A DNA stretch of 64,000 bases from positions 11,620,450-11,684,449 of the forward strand of contig NC_134026.1 in assembly GCF_964204645.1 (NCBI RefSeq), given 5' to 3'. The notes beneath the pieces were generated by a model. It was not told where the DNA came from and ran no database searches. It saw nothing but the letters and a program-made list of their open reading frames with translations. Positions within the stretch are counted from its first letter, which is position 1. Each line of letters starts with the position of its first letter. The position numbers and the translations under genes were made by a program. This document shows, piece after piece, positions 56,990-64,000 of the stretch. The stretch is from Tubulanus polymorphus (Eukaryota; Nemertea; Palaeonemertea; Tubulaniformes; Tubulanidae).

Positions 56990-56998
56990 CTCAGTTAC

Positions 56999-57335
56999 AC
57001 TATCTAATTTGTTAGGTTGTTCAGATGAATTTTTAAAATCATGGATTATATATCAGTTCAATGGTGAAATGAATATAAATAATCATGGAGATTATTTTCA
57101 TATTGATCATGTGTCACCAATATCTAAATTTAACATGAGTGATGAATACAATAAAAAACTTATTTGGAATTGGAAGAATTTAAGGCCTCTTGAAAAGAAA
57201 GAAAATATAATCAAACATAAAAAACTTGATATGAAATTATATTTGGATCAACTGGATAATGCAAAGAAATTCATTGATCAATGGAATAGTGATCCAAATA
57301 ATGAACAATATGTTGAATCTTTGATAAGTGGTTAA
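56999..57335 (+). pseudogene. zinc/HNH-type protein, 3' part
   Basis: Continues the 5' part in the same reading frame: insert plus one 9-bp copy is 2,346 bp, a multiple of three. Contains YFHIDHVSPISKF, an HxDH-type HNH core, then WNWKNLRPLEKKENIIKHKK, which carries the Asn and the N..K end of the HNH fold. A nuclease or resolvase role in replication or packaging is plausible for the family. This copy is dead. Confidence 0.6.
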
Positions 57336-57479
57336 AGAATAATATATCTCAAATAAAAAATATTAAAAAAACAATAACTTCAACTAGCTAGTGAATTCTA
57401 TTATATTTTTTCAAAAATCTATTATTTCTTTTCAAAAAGGGAATACTTTATATTTTGATAAGATTTGAATAAAAATTCT

Positions 57480-57839
57480 TTAACTTAACTAAGCTAGTAT
57501 TTAACATTATTCATTGTGGATGATTGCGCTAATTTACATGATTCAAAAGTTAGAGAGAGTGAGTTATGCTATTTAGCTTTCTCTGGAAGACATTTTGGGA
57601 TAACAACATGGGTTTTAAATCAAAAATATAATTCAATTGTTAAAGATTTTAGGGAGAATATAAGATTTTTAGTATTATTTTATAACAAAGATAGAAAATC
57701 TATGCAACAATCATTGGAAGAAAATCAAATTATACCTACTGACTTACATAATGAATATATGAATAAATTAAAAAGTAATAAAGGTTCAAAATTACTTCTA
57801 AGACTACAATTTCCTTATGAATATGAATTTATAAAATAA
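57480..57839 (+). pseudogene. A32-like packaging ATPase, C-terminal fragment
   Basis: Begins at a Walker-B-like LTLFIVDDCAN (about 57,497-57,529) and continues ESELCYLAFSGRHFGITTWV and FLVLFYNKDRKSMQQSLEEN to a stop at 57,839. The AFSGRH...T segment resembles the sensor region of FtsK/HerA-type packaging ATPases in Polinton-like and adenovirus-like elements. No Walker A is present: the 144 bp before it (57,336-57,479) are AT-rich and non-coding, so the 5' half is missing. It is the last gene before the LINE resumes. Confidence 0.55.
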
Positions 57840-57849
57840 AATCCCAATT

Positions 57850-58890
57850 TGGAATATGTTAGAATTTAGAATTGTATTTATCATGCATATTGCAAGTATC
57901 TTGCGAAGTATAGACAACAATGGGTCTGAGGTTTGTTGCTGGACCTTTCTTTTTTTCCAGGTTTTTGAAGTGGTGTTAGGATACCTTCTTTGATCTGTTC
58001 TGGGTATGATCTTGTTTCTGCAATGATGTTAATAGAGTCGCTAAATCTTCGTGTATCTCCGAGTGGGTGAATTTCAGATATTCTGCTTTCAACTTGGTCT
58101 TAGGCAGTTTATACCATTCGAGTTTTAGAGTGGTCGGTTGATGTTTCTATGCCACTGCAGGATCTCGAGTTAGTGACAAAGTGTTTATGGTGCTGTATCC
58201 GGGTGATAATGTAATCTATTTGATTGCGATACGGATTTCTGCGATCTTCTTTACATCCAGGTGCTGTCCATGTAGTGCGGTGACTAAGTTTATGCTGGAA
58301 ACCAGTGTTTGTAAGAAAAAGAACATGTTTACATGCAAATTCTAGAAGAGTCTTGCCGCCACTGTTCAAAATTCCTTTACCAAAATTTTCCGATATTGTC
58401 TGGGTAATCTGTATGACCAGAGCCAGTTTTAGCGATGAAATCACCTACTACCAGTACTATATGTCTTGCTGGGATGTTACTTTTCACACTATCAAGTTGA
58501 TCGTAGAAATCTTCTTTACACTGAGGATGTTTTTTCACTATTTAAAAGCGTAGCTGCGTAGGCAGATATTATGTGAAAGCAGTGTCCTTCAGCAGTGAAT
58601 TTAGCAGTGCAGATTCTGTCAGATATTGTTTTGAAAGTTGGGTTGAGATCTTTGAGAATAACTATTCCTACACCGTGGTGAATAGTGCCCGTGCTATATA
58701 ATAGATAGGTGCAGTTCTTTTTACCTTCCGTTAATTTAAATTCTTCGAGGTTTTCTCCGGTGATGTGTGTTTCCGTTAGACCGAGAATGTCAAGGTCATA
58801 TTTCAAAGTGTCTTTTATGAGTATTTCATTTTCGTAATATTGTTGAATTCCTCTTACATTTAGTGTTCCGATGTTTATTCGGTTTTTCAT
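57850..58890 (-). pseudogene. LINE ORF2, endonuclease and start of RT
   Basis: The minus strand starts MKNRINIGTLNVRGIQQYY at 58,890. APE-type endonuclease motifs follow in order: LGLTETHI (catalytic Glu), GVGIVIL, then after a frameshift near 58,510 VVGDFIAKTG (usually GDFN, here Ile for Asn), NQIDYI and STDHSKTR. RT then begins with RSYPEQIKEGILTPL, GPATNLRPIVV-like and LRKILAICMINT, at about 58,000-57,850, where the virus-like module interrupts. At least two frameshifts. Same LINE as 48,311-49,817. Confidence 0.75.
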
Positions 58891-59105
58891 CAGTAAATTA
58901 TACCTACATCCGTGAGCAGTTGATCGATTTTAGTACATAAATAGCTTTCCTTCCGTGTGAAAGTTGACCGGCGCTACCCAAGGTCATCCGATTTAAAAGA
59001 GAAAAAGAGCTAAAATCGAAAAAAATATTTACAAAATTTATTTTAATTCAATATCCCACTACCTTTATATCTATGTGGTGCAATATTTAATTTATTTCAG
59101 TGACC
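58891..59105. other. LINE 5' flank, nothing recognised
   Basis: AT-rich sequence upstream of the LINE start, with GACCGGCGCTACCCAAGGTC near 58,968. No gene or repeat seen. Confidence 0.4.
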
Positions 59106-59725
59106 TGGTATTTGTTTCAATTATTTCATATTATTCAGGTTGAACAAATTCTATTAAATGACACCCATCTTCATCTTTTCCATTATACTTCAAATAAACA
59201 TCATTATTACTTAAACCACCCAATGCAATTATATAGAAGGAATTTACCAAATGTATTTTACCTACCTAGGTAGAAATGAGCTCATTTCTACCTAATGTAT
59301 TCTACCTTCCTTACCTCATGCATATCTACCTAAATATTTTAAAATCGAATTAGATTTATTAAATTCAATACAACATTTACAAATTCTTGATATTTTATAT
59401 TGAATCTTTTAACAAATTAAAGGTAGTAACTGCTTACATTGATCACATTTATCACCATCACCACCATTATTATTTTCTTCATCTAAACTCTTTAGATATT
59501 CTTTATATGCTTTTCTCCTTTCTCTATATTCGTTTTGCATTTCAAGCGTACATCTTTTAAATCTATATACTTAACCATCAATTGTTCCTTTCCCTTTATG
59601 AAATTCAGAATAGTTTTTAATTCACCACAACCTATCTTTTCATATCAAATATTTAATCTGTACATAGATTTACACTTAATATTTTTACCCCAAATTTTCA
59701 CATAATTTTCATTAGGCCTACTCAC
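59106..59725 (-). pseudogene. further virus-like gene fragments
   Basis: Two decayed minus-strand remnants. At 59,106-59,230, DVYLKYNGKDEDGCHLIEF resembles the end of the 118-residue gene (50,340-50,696), FYFIYKGKNEKGHHEIDF. At 59,405-59,720, YVKIWGKNIKCKSMYRLNI, EKIGCGELKTILNFIKGKGT and YRERRKAYKEYLKSL are followed by KCDQCKQLL. Stops interrupt both. They show that virus-like DNA also lies beyond the LINE, in opposite orientation to the replication module. Confidence 0.45.
59267..59294. repeat. perfect 28-bp palindrome
   Basis: TAGGTAGAAATGAG and its exact reverse complement meet at GAGCTC with no loop. It lies in AT-rich DNA between the two virus-like fragments. Confidence 0.8.
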
Positions 59726-60230
59726 GTCATGCATTATTGCATAAAACATTCAAGTCCCAGCCGACTTGTATCATGTCTTTAAGTGATAAAAACATTGCCA
59801 GGACCCTACAATGGGACCTTTGAATTGAGTGTCATTTCTCATTTTATGAATTATTTTCCATTTGTCTTGAACAATTTCTTACGGTATCCAATTTGGTATG
59901 TCTTAAAACATAGATGGCAATTCCATATTTCAAAAGATGTTAAAGAGAACTCACATTTTTCAAAAACTGCAATTTTAACCGAATGTATACTAATTAATTG
60001 GATCTATAGAGACTCTTATTAATTAAATTGTGATAGTTCCGTTATGTGAGCTGTCAGATATGACGATCTCGATATAAAGTTCGAGGCGCACACTAACAAC
60101 CTATACCTTCCTTGTTGAAAATTGTGTTTAGACATGTCAATTATGGAATATTAACATAATTAATTTTTTCATTTTGTAATAAAATATAGTACCGGTATTA
60201 TAAAAAGAGTCTACCGGTACTTCTAGTTAG
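59726..60230. other. intergenic, nothing recognised
   Basis: AT-rich DNA before the LTR element. Two short ACCGGTA strings near 60,191 and 60,213 only. Confidence 0.4.
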
Positions 60231-60854
60231 TGTCGCGGAAATTCCCTTGTGATTGCGCCGAGAGCGCCAAATTCAAAATCAATTTCCTTTAATCGCCACA
60301 GATAGCGTAATAATGTCATAATGTTATAACTACTTTATCAAACGTTAATCATCCGTCTTGTTCCTTTATGGCTGTTATATATCCGGGCCAAATTTCCAGT
60401 TTATGCTGCGGCACGAACTCTCGTCCGGTCGAGTTGTGTTCGGTTAAGGATTTCACCCAGACTATGTTCTTACCGAGTTTTAAACTATCCGGGGAATCAC
60501 TTTTCCGCAGTTGTTAAATCGCGTGAGGAATAGAATCCTTATTTCTTGAAGCTTCTTATACTAGACCATTTTAGTCTTCAAATTATATTGTGAAATAGAA
60601 TTCCGATCTGAAGGCCGAGTCGCCCATATTTTCGGGCCGGTTCAATTCGGCACTCCACGGTGCGGTCCGTTCGGGTGCTCCCTCTTCTGGCGGTTATTTT
60701 TCAACTATTCGAACGATAAATCCTTTCACGGGTAATAAATCCCTTCTTTTTTAAGATTTAATGCTCGGTTCAGGCCGGAATTCTTATTAACTAATTTATG
60801 ATGGAAAAGTTAGATCGAGCGTCGTTGTTGACAAACTTAATCACGCGTGATCGT

Positions 60855-60985
60855 GACGTCACGTGTCCCTCGTGACCTCTAACCAATGAGGCGCGTCGGG
60901 GACAAAGAACTCTGACCAATGGAGGGCTTCGGGGACAAAAACTTCCATCCAATCAAAACATCGGGGACTGGGAGCCCTATATAAG
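60855..60985 (+). promoter_or_regulatory. LTR promoter: CRE, E-box, three CCAAT boxes, TATA
   Basis: TGACGTCA (60,855-60,862) overlaps CACGTG (60,861-60,866). CCAAT follows at 60,884, 60,916 and 60,949 in 32-33-bp repeats that share TCGGGGAC. TATATAAG lies at 60,978-60,985. This is a compact polymerase II promoter, and transcription should start near 61,010. Confidence 0.6.
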
Positions 60986-62055
60986 GCGCGCAGAACTCTA
61001 GTTCAGGATTCATTTTCGATTGGCATCGCCGCGGAAGACATACACATAGTTATATATAACAAGCGACTCTCGAGCGACAATTATACGTGACACAATGTAA
61101 GCGCTACCTCTTACGTCCAGATAGGGACCCCCGTCTTAGGGGATGTGATCACTTGTTACTACAGTTAAGATAGTTGATATATTATTATTATTGCCTTGCC
61201 GCGGCCTTGATTGCCCGGTTTTTGCGGTTACCGCCATGTTCTTTTATCCAAATTCCTTATCCTAATCTATCATTATTAGAATGTCTTATCAAGGGTTGCT
61301 CCTAATGACGACCTTGTAATTTCAAACTAAGTGGAATTACTGTCCCGGGTGGGGGGATTTTGGCGACGGTGGCTGGTGTTCGGTAGATGTCTCGCAGTAT
61401 CGCCGCCTTCAGCCGATGGTACTAGATGGAAGACGATGGCTACTGGTGTGGATGGTACAGCCGCCCTGAGGGACTTGCCGGTGTAAGATGAGGTTTGGTG
61501 TAGAAGATTCAACCGCCGACGGGAATGGTTCATTGGTCCTTGGAACGACGAAGAATGAAGCAGACCTACGCTATCCACCGAATGATGTCCGACGAGATTC
61601 TGCAGATTCTGCAGGCTGGCCGGGTACCGACCCTGTCGCTAGACCCACCCCCCCCCCTCTTACCTTAATCCTTCCTTTGTTATTCGGGGCTTATCCGTCC
61701 TATATCTCGTATAGTATTATCGATCGACGATCGACTGTTTTAGTATTAAATTGCAAAGTATTAAGTATTGATACAGAGGATAGTATTTATTTAATATCTA
61801 AGTCATTATTCAGTTTTCATTACAAACATGTTATACTATATTTCCGTATGTTAATCATATCAAAAGCAATATTGTCTTTATCTCTTTAATCCTAACCGTC
61901 CACTTCACTCGGCACTGGTCATTCGGACTTTGTCCTACTGACGTCTGGCCATTGTCTAGTGGAGCAATATAAATTCATGTCTCTCTATTCCTCGCTCTCT
62001 TTCTCTTTGGCTCTCGTTCTCTCTCTGAGCTCTTTTCTCTTTGACTCGTTTCAAC

Positions 62056-62061
62056 AATAAA
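62056..62061 (+). terminator. poly(A) signal near the LTR 3' end
   Basis: AATAAA about 60 bp before the inferred LTR end, in the expected place for the R/U5 border. Confidence 0.45.
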
Positions 62062-62310
62062 TCAAGCTTTAAATTATTTCAATATCGTTTGTGTTTGGTG
62101 ACTATTCTGAGCTAGTTCCAGGTATCATTGGTGGAGAACCACGATCTCGGTAAGTGCATTTTTTTTAAAATTTACTTTCAATTATATCCACCCACTTTAT
62201 TCCGGTGCACTTATCTCGCATACCCCAAGCGAAGTGCTCTATCGTTACCATTTCTAGTTCCTTTCATTACTTTATTGATTTTATTCCTACAATTATTTTT
62301 GTTTCTTGCA

Positions 62311-63579
62311 ATGAATGTTCAAGGAGTTGTTACGACGACACCAATATCACCTTCGGCTTCTTCGTCGAGTGAGGATTCACACGTTGTGACCTTCAGGCCA
62401 CAACCTAGTGCCTTCGTAACAGAATCCTTGCCTATCCCGCCTCATACTTTCCCTGGCTCTGGCCGCTACTCTCATACTCTTGTCGAGCCATATATGGAAC
62501 CTACTCCTAGATTCCCAGTACAGTCAACTCCTGCTGTTACCTGTACTTGTTCAGCGAACCCAGGCTTATCCAGGCCACATACCAGTTTTTCTTCTCCCGT
62601 TCCCCCCTTTCCCCCAACCCCGCCTATAACTGCAGCGCTAGCTAGTTCGCACCAAGGCACTTTGAATTCTTTGATTCATTTTCCTAGACCAGCACTCCAT
62701 CCACCCAAACTACAGAAATTTAATGGTAAGGCTTCGAGTGATTTCGGTAGGTTCGTTCGGGATTTTGAGGGTCTTGCTGCTTTAAATGGTTGGTCTGAGG
62801 ATGTTAAGGCCGCGGCTCTTCCGGCGTATTTGACGGACGTAGCAAGGGACCATTATGACGATGTAATTTCGACTTATCAAGGTCCAGGTTCAGCTACGTA
62901 CTCATTTATCAAGGAGGGGCTGCAGGCGAAGTTAGACCCAAAGGAACTCTACTGGGTGCAAGAACAGGCGTTACTTGGCCGTAAACAGGGACCGAATGAG
63001 CCGGTGAAATCATACTCGGAGGAACTCACCTCTAAATTTGCGAAATTGAAAACACCTCCTCAGACGCGATTGCAAGTCTTTTTGTTAGGGTTACGAACGG
63101 ATCTAAAGAAATTTGTTTTGACTCAACAACCTCGGTCAGTTGATGAGGCTGTTAATCAGGCCCTTACGGCAGAGATTATTACGCAGCTAGATCCTCCTGC
63201 AACACACTCAGTTGCCGCCCTTAAAGGCCAGGAGCAGGATAAAATGGAATTGTTGATTAACGAAATAAAATCTCTACGAGCTGACCTCACTTCTCAATCA
63301 AATTTCCAAGCAAACAATAGGCCGGCATCAGAAATTCCTTACTGTAATTACTGTCAGAGATCAGGTCATTCTGAGCGTACTTGTGATCGCAGGTACAATT
63401 CAAGAGGTCAGCAGTCTAGTTATCGGGGTCAAGGGTTGCGTAGGCAAAATTATTCGAGGAATAATTACCGTCCGTTTAATTCTGATAACCCGACAAACAA
63501 TCGAAACTATACACATAGGGGTAATTACGACAGGCAGCAGTTTCCCAACTCTACCTATCACACGAATCAGGGAAATTAG
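62311..63579 (+). CDS. gag: Gag polyprotein of an LTR retrotransposon, 422 residues
   Basis: The start is placed at the ATG of MNVQGVVTTTPIS (62,311). The open frame extends upstream only from a GTG through hydrophobic leader sequence next to the LTR. A Pro/Ser-rich N-terminus (to about 125) is followed by the capsid-like region LQKFNGKASSDFGRFVRDFE, LPAYLTDVARDHYDDV and QEQALLGRKQGPNEPVKSY, typical of retrotransposon Gag. A CCHC zinc knuckle, CNYCQRSGHSERTC, follows (Cys345, Cys348, His353, Cys358). The C-terminal tail is basic and Arg/Asn-rich, for RNA binding. Uninterrupted. Gypsy-type affiliation is likely but pol lies outside the window. Confidence 0.85.
   Translation: MNVQGVVTTTPISPSASSSSEDSHVVTFRPQPSAFVTESLPIPPHTFPGSGRYSHTLVEPYMEPTPRFPVQSTPAVTCTCSANPGLSRPHTSFSSPVPPFPPTPPITAALASSHQGTLNSLIHFPRPALHPPKLQKFNGKASSDFGRFVRDFEGLAALNGWSEDVKAAALPAYLTDVARDHYDDVISTYQGPGSATYSFIKEGLQAKLDPKELYWVQEQALLGRKQGPNEPVKSYSEELTSKFAKLKTPPQTRLQVFLLGLRTDLKKFVLTQQPRSVDEAVNQALTAEIITQLDPPATHSVAALKGQEQDKMELLINEIKSLRADLTSQSNFQANNRPASEIPYCNYCQRSGHSERTCDRRYNSRGQQSSYRGQGLRRQNYSRNNYRPFNSDNPTNNRNYTHRGNYDRQQFPNSTYHTNQGN
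63570..63576 (+). other. candidate -1 ribosomal frameshift site GGGAAAT
   Basis: GGGAAAT reads as X XXY YYZ in the gag frame (CAG GGA AAT), and the TAG stop follows directly. Slipping back by one base enters the frame 63,573 onward, which is open to the end of the window. It has the position and sequence expected of a gag-pol shift site. Confidence 0.6.
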
Positions 63580-64000
63580 GCACGGCTTGTATCAACGTGG
63601 GTGATAACAGCCAACCACATGCACATAACCCCGCGAACCATTTACCAACATCCCCTCCTAACATTAATTTCGATACTTTTGCAGATGATTCCGCTAATTC
63701 TGACGTTTTTAGCAGTAAATTTCATATTGATTTTTGTGACTGTTTGCTCAGAATATTTTATGTTTTCATGGCCTTTTCCCTACTTATATTCTTTTTATGC
63801 AAAGACATCGTGTGTAGAGCCACTCCATTTCTTATCAATGTTTTCATCGTGCTATTCAAACTTGTACGACGGTCAGCACGTGGCAGTATAACCATATTTG
63901 CTAAGTCTCGTGTCTTGGGTGAGTCTCTCTATTCAAGTATTTGTTATCATGTTAGCCTATTTATGAACGGCATCAGTTTCCCGAAATGTGATGAAAAATG
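63573..64000 (+). CDS. open frame after gag in the -1 frame, start of pol (partial)
   Basis: Frame -1 relative to gag is open from the slippery site to the window edge, about 142 codons, without stop. It begins LGTACINVGDNSQPHAHNPA and later has a strongly hydrophobic stretch, LLRIFYVFMAFSLLIFFLC, and a second one, FLINVFIVLFKLV. No protease DSGA/DTGA or RT motif is reached yet. A hydrophobic segment between gag and pol is unusual, so this may be a spacer, an additional membrane protein, or chance openness. Confidence 0.45.

Larger units (their letters stand above)
60231..62120 (+). mobile_element. 5' LTR of an LTR retrotransposon (boundaries approximate)
   Basis: Probable LTR from TGTCGCGGAAATTCCC (60,231) to GAGCTAGTTCCA (62,120). 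It is immediately followed by GGTATCATTGGTGGAGAACC, which resembles the post-LTR region of gypsy-type elements. Inside are a U3-like promoter (60,855-60,985) and an AATAAA at 62,056-62,061. Only one LTR lies in the window, so the ends cannot be confirmed by comparison, and 1.9 kb is long for an LTR. Confidence 0.4.

Noticed and set aside
44015-57849. A single continuous integrated virus from 44 to 58 kb
   Set aside because: LINE ORF2 C-terminal sequence (48,311-49,817) lies between the structural and polymerase modules. Continuity is not shown, so the modules are annotated separately.
61327-61889. Short open frames inside the LTR
   Set aside because: They overlap on both strands, have no domain or codon bias, and lie in a region explained by the LTR.

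Overview
The window is a stretch of an animal nuclear genome, most likely a marine invertebrate. It holds spliced genes with GT-AG introns, several eukaryotic transposon classes, a gag gene with a zinc knuckle, CpG-decay variants and no bacterial-type genes. Two inserts built like the pearl/HINE (Helitron-like) elements best known from bivalves make a mollusc or other lophotrochozoan plausible, but this is not proven. No single-copy host gene was recognised. Almost everything here is repeat, transposon or captured virus-like DNA.

Layout. (1) 1-44,014 is dominated by a 31-bp minisatellite (core TTGTCGCGGGCGACAA, then an A/C-rich spacer) in blocks that total about 23.5 kb. The blocks alternate with two other recurring modules. 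One is a 1.2-1.7 kb R module ending in a decayed non-LTR reverse-transcriptase piece, present five times. The other is a 1.2 kb L module with 153-bp internal repeats, an ACGG microsatellite and a 3' hairpin, present twice. Each change from array to R is marked by the same 15-bp-stem hairpin. (2) 10,698-13,425 is a captured fragment of a virus-like element (structural or membrane-type genes, minus strand) lying inside one R copy. (3) 18,964-26,153 is an intact-looking 7.19-kb DNA transposon (CCCAAGTAGC termini, 2-bp target duplication) inserted in the minisatellite. It has an uninterrupted 699-codon transposase and a six-exon gene whose product resembles DUF4806 proteins. (4) 44,015-48,300 is a second, longer and more decayed copy of the virus-like structural module. 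(5) 48,311-58,890 is a LINE on the minus strand, split in its RT domain by a replication module of a virus-like element (49,818-57,849): a terminal hairpin, a CCAAT-repeat/TATA promoter, a small gene, a zinc-finger gene, a protein-primed family B DNA polymerase, an HNH-type gene and a packaging-ATPase fragment. The HNH gene was in turn split by a 2,337-bp Mutator-like element with a 9-bp target duplication. (6) 60,231-64,000 is the 5' part of an LTR retrotransposon: LTR, gag, a GGGAAAT slippery site at the gag stop, and the start of the next frame.

Functionally, the minus-strand structural module and the plus-strand polymerase module look like two halves of one kind of protein-primed, Polinton/adintovirus-like element. 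The two gene sets show different start-site motifs: TAAATG for the structural genes and TTTTAATAAAAA...ATGGA for the replication genes. All copies are broken by frameshifts and stops and should be read as fossils. The 7.19-kb transposon is the only element here whose coding capacity looks complete.

The long minus-strand open frames in the minisatellite are almost certainly artefacts. The unit lacks TTA, CTA and TCA on the plus strand and is not a multiple of three, so all three minus frames stay open.
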